Source of the DNA: a virus
Strand: one strand, 5' to 3'
IMG/VR virus record: IMGVR_UViG_3300020123_000400
Location: 1-43,790 of that record
Length of the DNA: 43,790 nt
Shown here: piece after piece, positions 1 to 7,520 of the stretch
Position numbering within the stretch: position 1 is the stretch's first letter
Layout of the letters: each line of letters opens with the position of its first letter
Notes under the pieces: model-generated
The model's input: only the letters and a program-made list of their open reading frames with translations
Told to the model about the DNA's origin: nothing
The model's database searches: none
Translations under genes and position numbers: made by a program

Positions 1-127
1 GGCTGCGGCCAATACCCGTCACCTGTCTAGGGACGCGCGTTTTCGCGCCCCCCGATTCACCGAGTCATCGAGAGGATGGCATCATGGCAACCGAGCGGTG
101 GGTGTGTATCGAGTGTGGGAAGGTCTT
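1..127. other. Orphan left-end flank
   Basis: This end segment precedes the left copy of the 62-bp terminal repeat. It carries only the beginning of a small zinc-finger-like reading frame (from 84). Because the rest of the genome closes neatly through the repeat, this flank is best read as an alternative branch (strain variant, illegitimate recombination or chimeric assembly end) rather than the true upstream neighbour of the genes that follow. Positions 1-83 show no gene I can support. Confidence 0.5.
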
Positions 128-176
128 TACAACGGCTCGGGGCCGGCGTCCTACGTCTACCTGTACCACGTCTTGA
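84..176 (+). CDS. Chimeric small zinc-finger-like ORF
   Basis: A 30-residue frame starting MATERWVCIECGKVF. Its CxxC start closely resembles the N-terminus of the gene at 674 (MYVCIECGQTF), so it looks like a paralogue of that small zinc-finger protein. After residue 15 the sequence runs into the 62-bp repeat from the transglycosylase gene, read in another frame, and stops. The second half of the finger is therefore missing. It is probably a broken gene created at a recombination or assembly junction at about 128, not a functional protein. Confidence 0.35.
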   Translation: MATERWVCIECGKVFTTARGRRPTSTCTTS

Positions 177-189
177 AGCGGGAGGAGGC
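128..189. repeat. 62-bp terminal direct repeat, left copy
   Basis: Exact match, by eye, to 43610-43671; the two copies are 43,482 bp apart. Both lie inside the end of a transglycosylase reading frame. The repeat starts at the base before ACAACGGCTC and ends at GGAGGAGGC. The sequences diverge on both sides of both copies. See the matching right-end feature. Confidence 0.9.
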
Positions 190-196
190 ACTGTGA
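128..196 (+). pseudogene. C-terminal fragment of lytic transglycosylase
   Basis: In this frame the last 22 codons of the transglycosylase at 43298-43678 are repeated. The first 62 bases are identical. The final residues Ala-Leu are kept with different codons (GCA CTG instead of GCG TTA), followed by TGA. The synonymous end shows that this is a genuine gene end from a second variant, not random similarity. Its TGA overlaps the GTG of the next gene (GTGA), so the fragment is the natural upstream neighbour of the gene at 193. Confidence 0.75.
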
Positions 197-405
197 ACCA
201 ATCCTTCTCCTTCACCGTCGCGGTGAAGTGCGACGCGCAGGGCCTCGAGTACGTCGAGGCGGCGGGGTCGTCATTGTTCCAACGGGAAGCGGGCGCCACC
301 CCCGTCTGGGAAGTCGAAGTCGGCATCGTCGCCCCGTTCGAGATCACCGTCGTAGGCAAAGAGCCACGACTCCTCCTCGCGTTCCGTGTCGAGAAAGGGA
401 CCTGA
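193..405 (+). CDS. Small hypothetical protein
   Basis: GTG start overlapping the TGA of the transglycosylase tail (GTGA), giving a 70-residue protein beginning VNQSFSFTVAVKCDAQ. The alternation of short hydrophobic and polar stretches suggests a small beta-rich fold. No signal peptide, membrane segment or catalytic motif is visible. The coupling to the transglycosylase end suggests it is the next gene of the early + strand operon. Function unknown. Confidence 0.65.
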   Translation: MNQSFSFTVAVKCDAQGLEYVEAAGSSLFQREAGATPVWEVEVGIVAPFEITVVGKEPRLLLAFRVEKGT

Positions 406-407
406 CC

Positions 408-653
408 ATGTACGTGATTCTGCTGGTGACGAAGGACGGCCGTCCAAGCTACGCGATCCTGCCGGCGCCGGCGCAAGACCCGGGGTTCAACTGGACGTCG
501 AAGCTCGACGAGGCGTCGATCTTCCTCTCCGTGTCGAGCGCGATCTTCGCTCTGACGAAGCGGGCGCGCCGGTACGAGCATACTGAGAACCAGCACTTCG
601 AATTGGTGGAAGTGCGGGAGCAGTCCAAGCGGTCGATCGTGAGGGTGCTATGA
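408..653 (+). CDS. Small hypothetical protein
   Basis: ATG two bases after the preceding TGA; 81 residues starting MYVILLVTKDGRPSYAIL. The N-terminus is hydrophobic but too short and interrupted for a clear membrane segment. The C-terminus is basic (SKRSIVRVL). Sits in the early small-gene cluster. No recognised family; function unknown. Confidence 0.65.
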   Translation: MYVILLVTKDGRPSYAILPAPAQDPGFNWTSKLDEASIFLSVSSAIFALTKRARRYEHTENQHFELVEVREQSKRSIVRVL

Positions 654-673
654 AGACGTGGGTGGAGTCGTAA

Positions 674-907
674 ATGTACGTCTGCATCGAGTGCGGGCAG
701 ACGTTCGCCGACACGCGGCTGGCGGGTCTCCACACCGTCAACCCGCCGACGAAGAGCGGGCCTGGCAAGCCGCGGGTGCGGCATCACGTCTTCCAACAGA
801 CACCGGTAGGGGGTGGCGCACACACGGCTTCAGCGCCTGCGGGCCAATCAGCCGTACCCTTCAGGGAGCGCGAGACGCCCCTACCTTGTCAGACGCTAAC
901 TGCGTGA
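674..907 (+). CDS. Small zinc-finger-like protein
   Basis: ATG preceded by a GGAG ribosome site six bases upstream; 77 residues. Residues 2-20 (VCIECGQTFADTRLAGLH) give CxxC followed by a spaced His, as in a C2H2-like finger, with further His residues at HH near 36-37. The C-terminal half is low-complexity (Ala, Pro, Gly) and may be partly unstructured. A second, truncated copy of the N-terminus occurs at 84. Probably a nucleic-acid or protein binding early protein; the role is inferred from the cysteine pattern only. Confidence 0.55.
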   Translation: MYVCIECGQTFADTRLAGLHTVNPPTKSGPGKPRVRHHVFQQTPVGGGAHTASAPAGQSAVPFRERETPLPCQTLTA

Positions 908-993
908 CGTTGCCGAACGGGGTCGTTCACAAGAGCGGGGCCATCTCGAGCGGCGTCGCCGAACAAGTTCTCTCGGAGGGACCCTGCACATGA
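904..993 (+). CDS. Candidate 29-residue microprotein
   Basis: GTG at 904 overlaps the preceding TGA (GTGA) and its own TGA overlaps the next ATG (ATGA at 990-993). The 29-residue product begins [16 protein letters not shown]. Both borders show the coupling used throughout this phage, and otherwise 908-989 would be an unusual gap, so a real gene is plausible. No motif is visible. It could also be a chance frame in a short leader. Confidence 0.35.
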   Translation: MTLPNGVVHKSGAISSGVAEQVLSEGPCT

Positions 994-1751
994 GATCGTC
1001 GTTCTCGTTTTGGGAAGCTATCGGCATCATCGCCTGCGCGCTGGTGATCGCAGTCGCGATCTGTGGGGCAATGATCGGCATCGCGTCGAGCGCGGCGCCG
1101 TGGCAGCCGAAGCCGGCCGTCCTGAACCAGGCATGGGGGTGGGCGTCATCCTGCACCGTCGGCATCCCGCCGCGCTTCCGCAACCCGTACGGCGACCTGA
1201 AGCACGTCGCGTGGCAGACGTTCACGCCGGGGGCGCTGAACGACTCGACGCCGGGGAACATCATCGGGCAGACGGTGCGGAACGACGGCGACCCGACGGA
1301 CACGATCTACATCGACGAAGTCCACCAGGATACCGTCTGGGTGCTCGCGCACGAACTCCTGCACCACATTCTAGCGGACCCCGAAGTCTGGGGGTCGGCG
1401 CATCCGTTCGTCCCCTTCGCCTTCCCGTGTCATCTGCTCGAGTTCCAGCAGGGGGACGCGATCGGGCTGATGGGGCAGGGGCTGCGCCCGAAGCGCGCTC
1501 GCATATTCGCGCGGGCGAATCCGGTGATCGCCGACCTGGGATACTGCGCCGACGTGACCAGTCCGCAGTGCCCCGTCCGCGACTTCTGGCCGCGGGCGGA
1601 GCGGCTGACGTCGGCCGGCATCGACGCCTACTACTTCGTCGCGGAGGGGCGGCCGACGTTCGTCGCCTTCGTCACTCGCGCGACCTACTCCAAGTACGGA
1701 CGCGGGCAGATCGCGCCCGACGGACTGATCTGGCGGGAGAGCCGGCCGTGA
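990..1751 (+). CDS. Membrane-anchored zincin-like metalloprotease
   Basis: ATG preceded by GGAGGG; 253 residues. Residues about 8-33 form one hydrophobic N-terminal segment, so the rest is likely extracytoplasmic. The central AHELLHHIL carries the HExxH zinc/catalytic signature (HELLH), with a later His/Glu-rich stretch (CHLLEFQ) that could supply the third ligand. Several Cys residues (CTVG, CHLL, YCAD, QCPV) could form disulfides outside the cell. This fits a small secreted or periplasm-facing metallopeptidase, expressed early. The substrate is unknown: the fold assignment rests on the HExxH motif and topology, and the target is inference. Confidence 0.6.
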   Translation: MRSSFSFWEAIGIIACALVIAVAICGAMIGIASSAAPWQPKPAVLNQAWGWASSCTVGIPPRFRNPYGDLKHVAWQTFTPGALNDSTPGNIIGQTVRNDGDPTDTIYIDEVHQDTVWVLAHELLHHILADPEVWGSAHPFVPFAFPCHLLEFQQGDAIGLMGQGLRPKRARIFARANPVIADLGYCADVTSPQCPVRDFWPRAERLTSAGIDAYYFVAEGRPTFVAFVTRATYSKYGRGQIAPDGLIWRESRP

Positions 1752-2062
1752 GGTTGCCAGATCGCGACGAAGTAAGCCGCCGCAAGGCGCTCGCGAGAAA
1801 AAACGCCTTGAAACGGCGGTATGGCATCACGCCCGAGCAGTACGACTTGATGCTTGAGCGGCAGGGCGGCGGCTGCGCGATCTGCGGGCGCCTGCCCAAG
1901 CCGGGGCGTCGGCTGGCGGTCGATCACGACCACGCGACGAAGCGGGTGCGGGGGCTGCTCTGCTTCCAGTGCAACAAGTATCGCGTCGCGAAAAATACGA
2001 AGCAAACCGCGCTGTGGGTGCTGCGCTACCTGGAAGACGACTTTGACTGGCGGACGATCTGA
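1748..2062 (+). CDS. Recombination endonuclease VII-like HNH nuclease
   Basis: GTG at 1748 overlaps the preceding TGA; 104 residues. The basic N-terminus is followed by [19 protein letters not shown], then [23 protein letters not shown] and CFQCN. This is the CxxC...DHDH...CxxCN arrangement of the endonuclease VII (T4 gp49) family, where zinc is held by four Cys and the Asp-His pair is catalytic. Possible roles are resolving branched DNA before packaging or acting as a mobile nuclease. The compact length is normal for this phage family. Confidence 0.88.
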   Translation: MRLPDRDEVSRRKALARKNALKRRYGITPEQYDLMLERQGGGCAICGRLPKPGRRLAVDHDHATKRVRGLLCFQCNKYRVAKNTKQTALWVLRYLEDDFDWRTI

Positions 2063-2313
2063 TGTTCGTCCTCGAGGTGCGGGAAGGGCCCGAGGGGTCG
2101 CTGTGGGCGCGTCGCCCGGATTACTACGTAAAGGATTGGGCGGCGGTCGTCGCGGCGCGGCTGATCGTCAAGAAAGAGCGCCGGCCCGCTCGAGTCGTGA
2201 TCTACTCGCCCAACACGCCGGAGGATGGGAAGGTGTTCGGAGAGTTCTTCTACACGCCGCCGGAGCCGGTGAAGATCGACGCCGCGGCCTTAGCAAAGGG
2301 GATATTTGGATGA
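2062..2313 (+). CDS. Small hypothetical protein
   Basis: ATG overlaps the preceding TGA by one base (TGATG); 83 residues starting [19 protein letters not shown]. Mixed charge, predicted soluble, with a central basic patch (LIVKKERRPARVV). No family recognised. Lies between the endonuclease VII-like gene and other small early genes. Confidence 0.65.
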   Translation: MFVLEVREGPEGSLWARRPDYYVKDWAAVVAARLIVKKERRPARVVIYSPNTPEDGKVFGEFFYTPPEPVKIDAAALAKGIFG

Positions 2314-2513
2314 TCGTTACAGTGCTGCTCCCGAACGGGACCGACGAGCTACACAACATCACGAGTTTCGAGCCCCTGCCTGGTGCGCTGAAGCTGCGGC
2401 AGGCGATCGCGGAAGAGAAGTCATCGACCGGGCTGATTGCGCGGGTCGGCGGCCGGTCGAAGTTTTTGATCTATCCGTGGTCTCGAGTCCTGAAAGTGGA
2501 GGTGGAGGAATGA
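2310..2513 (+). CDS. Small hypothetical protein
   Basis: ATG overlapping the preceding TGA (ATGA); 67 residues, MIVTVLLPNGTDELHNITSF. It looks like a short beta-rich soluble protein ending in an acidic tail (KVEVEE). GGAGG sequences at its 3' end serve as the ribosome site of the next gene. Function unknown. Confidence 0.6.
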   Translation: MIVTVLLPNGTDELHNITSFEPLPGALKLRQAIAEEKSSTGLIARVGGRSKFLIYPWSRVLKVEVEE

Positions 2514-2986
2514 TCTCCTACCGTGCCGACCGGCTGATAGCGACGTACTTCGAGGCGGCCGTGAGAGAGGGAGCGCGTCGTGCCGATCCGACCGGTTCCC
2601 TGGTTCCCGCGAACAACTCCGAGATTCGACAGGCGCTCGTCGAGTTGGCGGAGTTCATCGAGCACCTTGAGGCGCGGGCGGTCGACGTCGAGTTTGGCGG
2701 CCGGGCGGCGCAGCAGGTCCTCGAGTACGCGGGCGGCGCCGACCGAAAGCTGTTCGTGGAGAAGGCCGCCACGTTGGAGGAAGACTTCCCCGACCCGGGA
2801 TCGCTCGCGGAGCACCGGGCGGCGCAGAAGGCGCAGAAGGCGCAGCGGCACCGGACGATCTCGTACTTCAAGTCCGTGCTTCGCATCGCCGGTTACGTCG
2901 TGCTGTGGGCGGTGTGCCGGCCGGCGGCAATCATCTTGATCTTCTCGGAGTTGATGGGGATCGCGGAGGAGGTGTTTGGCGCATGA
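2510..2986 (+). CDS. C-terminally membrane-anchored hypothetical protein
   Basis: ATG overlaps the previous TGA and is preceded by GGTGGAGG; 158 residues. The first two thirds are charged and helical, including an Ala/Gln/Lys-rich stretch (AAQKAQKAQRH). Residues about 125-150 (IAGYVVLWAVCRPAAIILIF) form a hydrophobic segment, so this is probably a tail-anchored inner-membrane protein. No enzymatic motif seen. Function unknown; possible roles such as superinfection interference are speculation. Confidence 0.6.
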   Translation: MISYRADRLIATYFEAAVREGARRADPTGSLVPANNSEIRQALVELAEFIEHLEARAVDVEFGGRAAQQVLEYAGGADRKLFVEKAATLEEDFPDPGSLAEHRAAQKAQKAQRHRTISYFKSVLRIAGYVVLWAVCRPAAIILIFSELMGIAEEVFGA

Positions 2987-3147
2987 ACAAGGAACAGATG
3001 ATAGCGCTCATGGCCGCCGCACTGCACAGCGGGCGGAGCGACTGGCGGACTCGCGGTGACGAAGGCTTCGGTGAGAAGCGGGCGATACGGGCAGACATCG
3101 ACATCGCGGAGGACATCTGGCCGGCGGTGGTAGAGGGAGACATATGA
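2983..3147 (+). CDS. Small hypothetical protein
   Basis: ATG overlapping TGA, preceded by GCGGAGGAGG; 54 residues, MNKEQMIALMAAALHSGRSD. Predicted mostly helical. The early Met-rich helix and central RTRGDEGFGEKRA linker give no family hint. Directly precedes, and is coupled to, the DUF2800 nuclease. Confidence 0.55.
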   Translation: MNKEQMIALMAAALHSGRSDWRTRGDEGFGEKRAIRADIDIAEDIWPAVVEGDI

Positions 3148-4301
3148 GCCAACACGCGAGGTTCGCGCCGAGCGCGGCCCACCGGTGGCTCAACTGTCCC
3201 GGGTCGGTCGCGCTCGCCGAGTCCCTGCCGCCGGCGGAGCGCCGCGAAGGCGGCGACTCGGAGGAGGCACAGGAGGGCACGAAGGCGCACGCGCTGGCGG
3301 CGCAGGCGCTGCAATTCGCGATCGACGGCGTCCCCATGCTGTACGGGGCCGACGTCCCCGAAGAGATGCAGGAGGCAATTCACCTGTACGTCACGACGGT
3401 GATGGCGGCCGTTCGCCCCGGCGACGAAGTCCTGGTCGAGCGGAAGGTGAAGCTCGACGACGACCTGTGGGGCACCCTCGACGCCGCCGTCGTGCACCTG
3501 GCGGACCTGTCGGTTGAGATATTCGACTTCAAGTACGGGGTCGGGGTCGTCGTCGAGGCGATCTCGAACGAGCAGGGCGGCATCTACCTGCTCTCCCTCG
3601 CCGAGTACGCGAGTCTGCGGCCGGCGAAGTTCACGATCGTGCAGCCGCGCGCCGGGCACAAGGACGGGCCGGTGCGCTCGTGGGAGCCGCACCCCGGGGA
3701 GTTGCGGCGCCTGCGGCAGCGGGCGGAGGCGGCGATCGACAAGGGCAAGCGCCAGTATGCGCCCCTGGCGGCCGGCGAGTGGTGCCAATTCTGCCCCGCG
3801 CGCGGTCACTGCCCGGAGTTGTCGCGGCACGCGCAGTTGGTGGCGGCGACCGAGTTCGAGGTGGTGGCGGAGCCGGCCGTGCAGGACGTCGTCGCTGCGC
3901 TTCCGATTGAGGCGGTCGTGGCGGCGCTCGCAAAGACGAAGGTGATCGAGATTTACCTGAAGGCGATGCGCGACCGCATCGAGAAGGACCTGAACGACGG
4001 CCGCCCCGTCCCCGGCTGGAAGCTGGTGGCGAAGCGCCCGCGACGCGTGTGGAATAGCGTCGACGAGGTGCAGACCTGGGCGGAGTCGGCGGGGCTCGAC
4101 TTCTTCGACTACTACGAGCCGGCGGTGATGAAGTCGCCGGCGCAACTCGAGGCGGTGATCGGGAAGAAGAACCTCCCCGAGGTGCTGTACTCGAGCGTGA
4201 GCAGTGGGGCGACGATCGCCCCGGCAGACGATCCGCGGCCGGCGCTTGCGAGCGCGGCCTCGGAGGACTTCGCGGCCCTTCCGTCGGGAGATGCGGAATG
4301 A
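3144..4301 (+). CDS. DUF2800 family PD-(D/E)XK nuclease
   Basis: 385 residues, ATG coupled to the previous gene. The N-terminus (RFAPSAAHRWLNCPGS, then EGTKAHALAAQAL) is typical of DUF2800 phage proteins related to RecB/Cas4 nucleases. The active-site Asp and xDFK elements appear as GTLDAAVVHL and VEIFDFKYG, and WCQFCPARGHCPEL provides a Cys cluster that can hold an Fe-S centre or zinc. In many phages this gene sits next to a DUF2815 protein and a DNA polymerase, as here, so a role in replication or recombination end-processing is likely. The C-terminal 60 residues are low-complexity and poorly conserved in type. Confidence 0.88.
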   Translation: MSQHARFAPSAAHRWLNCPGSVALAESLPPAERREGGDSEEAQEGTKAHALAAQALQFAIDGVPMLYGADVPEEMQEAIHLYVTTVMAAVRPGDEVLVERKVKLDDDLWGTLDAAVVHLADLSVEIFDFKYGVGVVVEAISNEQGGIYLLSLAEYASLRPAKFTIVQPRAGHKDGPVRSWEPHPGELRRLRQRAEAAIDKGKRQYAPLAAGEWCQFCPARGHCPELSRHAQLVAATEFEVVAEPAVQDVVAALPIEAVVAALAKTKVIEIYLKAMRDRIEKDLNDGRPVPGWKLVAKRPRRVWNSVDEVQTWAESAGLDFFDYYEPAVMKSPAQLEAVIGKKNLPEVLYSSVSSGATIAPADDPRPALASAASEDFAALPSGDAE

Positions 4302-4639
4302 GATTAGGACACGAAAGTGCCTGTACGAGAAAAGCGGTAGAGTGGCCGACGAGCGGAGCGCTACGGTGGGCGGCCGGCTTTCTTGAAGGCGAAGGTGCGT
4401 TTCAGCGCAACTGCGGGTCGGCACGCGTAAGCGCGTCGCAGACCTACGAACGCGACCCGCTGACTCGGTTGTTGCGGATGTTTGGTGGCAGTGTGCGAAA
4501 AGAAAAAGCGGGACATTTTGTATGGACAGTTAGCGGTGCTCGAGCGCGCGGGGTGGCACTAACTGTGTTTTCCTTCATGTCGCCGCGCCGGAAGGCGCAG
4601 ATTACGGCGATGTTCGCGCGAGACAGAAAAACAGTCTAA
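4298..4639 (+). CDS. LAGLIDADG-type homing endonuclease, single motif
   Basis: 113 residues, ATG overlapping the TGA of the DUF2800 gene. WAAGFLEGEGAF at about residues 24-35 matches the LAGLIDADG helix (xAGFxDGEGxF form); TRLLRMFGGSVR and the late MSPRRKAQI stretch fit the rest of a small one-motif homing enzyme, which would act as a dimer. The codon mix is less G+C-rich at third positions (for example AGA, AAA, TTT) than in neighbouring genes, suggesting a recent arrival between the DUF2800 and DUF2815 genes. Confidence 0.75.
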   Translation: MRLGHESACTRKAVEWPTSGALRWAAGFLEGEGAFQRNCGSARVSASQTYERDPLTRLLRMFGGSVRKEKAGHFVWTVSGARARGVALTVFSFMSPRRKAQITAMFARDRKTV

Positions 4640-4649
4640 GGAGGTTCCT

Positions 4650-5243
4650 TTGGGAAAGTATCCTTGGAAGCGAGACGACGTCAAGGTCTGGACGACCGAT
4701 ATGACGCTCTCGTTCCCGAACCTGCTGAAGCCGGTCATTCCCGACAACGGCGGGACGCCGAAGTACTCGGCCTCCCTCGTCTCGGACGTGAACGAGTCGA
4801 AGCAGACGCTGCAGGAAGCGATCGTCACGGCCGCCATCGCCGAGTGGGGCGAGAAGGCGATCACGATGCTGAAGGCGGGTGAGATCGTCAACCCGATCCG
4901 CACGGACGCGGAGAAGAAAGGCTACCCCGCGGGCTCGTGGTTCCTGAACGTGCGGTCGGAGCGGAAGCCGGGCGTCGTGCAGCCGTTCGATCAGGACGGC
5001 GACGGCAAGCCGGACCCGATGACGGAGGAGCAGATCGAGAAGAAGATGTACCCCGGGGCGCGGGTGAAAGCCACTATCGTGGCCTTCACGTATGTGTACA
5101 TGGGGAAGAAGGGTGTGAGCTTCGGCCTCAACAACCTGCAGTGGGTTGGCGACGGTCCCAGGCTCGACGGCGGCAAGCCGGCGACGGAGGACTTCGACAT
5201 CGATCCGGCCGCCGTGCCCGCTGAGATCGGCTTCAACAGCTAA
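4650..5243 (+). CDS. DUF2815 family ssDNA-binding protein
   Basis: TTG start with an ideal AAGGAGG ribosome site five to six bases upstream; no ATG or GTG fits better. 197 residues starting (M)GKYPWKRDDVKVWTTDMTL. The pattern (SFPNLLKPVIPDNGGTPKYSASLV, then GSWFLNVRSERKPGVV, YPGARVKATIVAFTYVYMGKKGVSFGLNNLQWV) is that of DUF2815, an OB-fold ssDNA-binding protein family of phages and prophages. It probably coats single-stranded DNA during replication with the polymerase and helicase downstream. Confidence 0.85.
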   Translation: MGKYPWKRDDVKVWTTDMTLSFPNLLKPVIPDNGGTPKYSASLVSDVNESKQTLQEAIVTAAIAEWGEKAITMLKAGEIVNPIRTDAEKKGYPAGSWFLNVRSERKPGVVQPFDQDGDGKPDPMTEEQIEKKMYPGARVKATIVAFTYVYMGKKGVSFGLNNLQWVGDGPRLDGGKPATEDFDIDPAAVPAEIGFNS

Positions 5244-5249
5244 GCTGGT

Positions 5250-5429
5250 GGTGCGGTGTCCTACTGTGCGGCGGCAGCCGCCTGACTGGACCCGATACGT
5301 ACTCCGCGCAACCGACAAGTAGGACATCGGTGTGTCAGCACCGGAGAGTCGATAGTGGGCCGCGGCACGGGCGTATCAGAAGGGAGTAGGCTCTGACAGC
5401 CGTGTGGGGTTCGAGTCCCCACCCGCACC
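5250..5429 (+). ncRNA. Candidate tRNA-like structured RNA, about 180 nt
   Basis: This stretch lies in a 318-bp gap between the DUF2815 and polymerase genes. GGTGCGG (5250-5256) can pair with CCGCACC (5423-5429) as a tRNA-like acceptor. A canonical T-arm (TGGGG, loop TTCGAGT, CCCCA) lies at 5404-5420. TGTCCTACT (5257-5265) pairs perfectly with AGTAGGACA (5318-5326), directly abutting the acceptor helix. Hairpin CGGTG-TGTCAG-CACCG (5328-5343) has a loop complementary to CTGACA (5393-5398), which is the loop region of a GGCT/AGCC hairpin, so a kissing interaction is possible. No anticodon arm can be recognised. It could be a degenerate or unusual tRNA, a tmRNA-like relic, or a new phage RNA. Confidence 0.5.
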
Positions 5430-5561
5430 TTGAGCGCACGACCCGGCAGGAGGTTGGCCCGCCGGAGGGTTACAAGCAGCCGATACGGCACAGCGGAATG
5501 TGGGACGTCGCCGGCGACCGACCACCGCGCGCTCTTCGCTTCACACAACGAAAGGGAACGC
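5430..5561 (+). other. Non-coding leader of DNA polymerase gene
   Basis: Between the structured RNA and the polymerase ATG. An in-frame extension of the polymerase is open here, but its translation (Arg/Ser/Ala-rich) shows no exonuclease sequence, and the exonuclease motif I starts only four residues after the ATG at 5562. The region ends with an AAAGGGA ribosome site. No promoter is convincing. Confidence 0.4.
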
Positions 5562-7520
5562 ATGCGGCTATTCCTAGACTTCGAGACGCGATCGACAGTT
5601 GAGCTTCGGCGCTCGGGCGTCTACAAGTACGCCGCCCACACGGACACGTCGATCTGGTGTATGGCGTGGGCGTTTGAGGGTAACGAGGACGAGCCGGCGC
5701 TGTGGTACGCTGGCGAGCCCCTGCCGGAGGCGGTCGTTGTCCATGCCACCGCGGGCGGCGAGTTGTGGGCGCACAACGCGGCGTTCGAGCGAATCATGTG
5801 GCGCGACTGCGCGATCCCTACCTATGGCTTCCCGGTAGTCAGGGACGACCAATGGTTCTGCACCGCCGCGGAGGCTGCCGCCCTCGCGCTGCCTCGCCGG
5901 CTCGAGCAGGTGTGCGACGTCCTGCGCCTGCCGGTGCGGAAGGATATGGAGGGACACCGGCTCATGCTGCAGATGTGCCGCCCGCGGCGCTTCGAAGACA
6001 ACGGGACGCCCGTGTGGTGGGACGACGCGGCGAAACTGCTGCGCCTGGGGCAGTACTGCGCGACGGATGTGAAGGCGGAGCGACTGCTCTTCAAGGCACT
6101 ACGCCGACTGTCGCCCGACGAGCGCGCGATCTACCTCCACAATGAGGCGATGAACGACCGCGGCGTGGCGATTGACCTGGAACTCGCCGGCGCCGCCCAG
6201 AAGCTGGCGAAGCACGAGATCGCGCGACAGAACCGGCTGATGCGGGATGCGACGAAGGGGAAGGTCGACAAAGTCACGAAGGTGGCGAAGCTAAAGGAGT
6301 GGGTCGCCGCCCAGGGGCTCGAGACCGACACCCTCCGCGCGAAGGTGCTAGACGGGCTGATCGTCGAGTCGAAGGAACTCGAGCCGGAAGTCGAGATCGC
6401 GCTGCAGGCGCGAAAGGAAGCAGCGAAGTCGTCCGTGTCAAAGCTGCAAGCCATGTTCGACGTCGCCGACGCCGACGGCCGCGCCCGCGGGCTGCTCCTG
6501 TATCACGGCGCCTCAACCGGTCGCGACACCGGGAAGTACATTCAGCCGCAGAACATGCCGCGCGGGCTCGAGGTGAAGAAGCACGAGGAGGAGTGGATCG
6601 CGCGGGTGCTGGACGGCACGTTGCCGGAGGCCGCCGCGGCGGACGGTCTGACGGTGCTGACGGTGCTGTCGGGGCTGCTCCGCTCGATGCTCGTGCCGGC
6701 GCGCGGGCAGGCGTTTTTCTGCGGCGACTACGCGCAGATCGAGGCCCGGATCGTCGCCTGGCTCGCCGACTGCTCGCTCATGCTGGACCAGTTTCGCGAG
6801 AAGCGGCCGATCTACCTCGAGATGGCGGAGGCGATCTTTCGCCGGAAGATCACGAAGGACATGCCCGAGTACACGATCGGGAAGTCCGCCGTCCTCGGCT
6901 GCGGATTCGGACTCGGGCGGGAGAAGTTCGCGACGCAATTCGACGCGACGCCCGACATCGCTGATCGAGCGGTGACGGCCTACCGGGAGACCTACCCCGA
7001 GATCGTCGACTTCTGGGCGCACCTGAACCGGGCCGCTCTGAACGCGGTCGGGACGCCCAAGACGACGTACCAGGTCGGGCGGCTCCAATTTCGGCGCGAG
7101 GGCGCCTTCCTGTGGATTCGCCTGCCGTCGAAGCGGCTCCTCGCCTATCACATGCCGGCGATCATCCAGCGGCCGATGCCGTGGGACAAGTCGGACATCC
7201 GGCCGGCGGTCGAATACTCCGGCTTCAACAGCTACACGCACCAGTGGGAGCGACTGGCGATGTACGGCGGACTGATCGCGGAAAACGTCACGCAGGCGAT
7301 CGCGCGCGACGTGATGATGGCCGGCGCCCTGCGGACGGAGGCGGCCGGCTTCGCCACCGTCTTGAAGGTGCACGATGAAGTGCTCGCGGAGGCGCACGAG
7401 AGCCTGCGGGTGCAGGGCGGCGTGAAGGTCTTCAACGATCTCCTCGAGGTGGCGCCCGCGTGGGCGGACGGACTTCCCATCGCCGCCGAGTCATGGTGCA
7501 GCACGAGGTACAAGAAATGA
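5562..7520 (+). CDS. Family A DNA polymerase with 3'-5' exonuclease
   Basis: ATG at 5562 behind AAAGGGA; 652 residues. The N-terminal DEDD exonuclease: motif I FLDFETRS at residues 4-11, motif II around LWAHNAAFERIMW, motif III YCATDVKAERLLF. The polymerase domain: motif A FCGDYAQIEARIVAWLA, motif B around KDMPEYTIGKSAVLGCGFG, motif C KVHDEVLAEA. All catalytic Asp/Glu residues are present, so both activities should be intact. It is the replicative polymerase, working with the prim-pol/helicase two genes downstream and the DUF2815 protein upstream. Confidence 0.96.
   Translation: MRLFLDFETRSTVELRRSGVYKYAAHTDTSIWCMAWAFEGNEDEPALWYAGEPLPEAVVVHATAGGELWAHNAAFERIMWRDCAIPTYGFPVVRDDQWFCTAAEAAALALPRRLEQVCDVLRLPVRKDMEGHRLMLQMCRPRRFEDNGTPVWWDDAAKLLRLGQYCATDVKAERLLFKALRRLSPDERAIYLHNEAMNDRGVAIDLELAGAAQKLAKHEIARQNRLMRDATKGKVDKVTKVAKLKEWVAAQGLETDTLRAKVLDGLIVESKELEPEVEIALQARKEAAKSSVSKLQAMFDVADADGRARGLLLYHGASTGRDTGKYIQPQNMPRGLEVKKHEEEWIARVLDGTLPEAAAADGLTVLTVLSGLLRSMLVPARGQAFFCGDYAQIEARIVAWLADCSLMLDQFREKRPIYLEMAEAIFRRKITKDMPEYTIGKSAVLGCGFGLGREKFATQFDATPDIADRAVTAYRETYPEIVDFWAHLNRAALNAVGTPKTTYQVGRLQFRREGAFLWIRLPSKRLLAYHMPAIIQRPMPWDKSDIRPAVEYSGFNSYTHQWERLAMYGGLIAENVTQAIARDVMMAGALRTEAAGFATVLKVHDEVLAEAHESLRVQGGVKVFNDLLEVAPAWADGLPIAAESWCSTRYKK

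Noticed and set aside
1010-2062. 350-residue + strand frame covering the metalloprotease gene
   Set aside because: Only its last 104 residues are real (endonuclease VII-like, from GTG 1748). The rest is an Arg-rich shadow of the metalloprotease.
2931-4424. 497-residue - strand frame
   Set aside because: Antisense to the DUF2800 nuclease; Arg/Leu/His-rich shadow typical of high-G+C genomes, with no motif.
5340-5429. Ordinary tRNA gene
   Set aside because: The T-arm is good, but no 7-bp acceptor partner, D-arm and anticodon arm can be found within 70-95 nt upstream.
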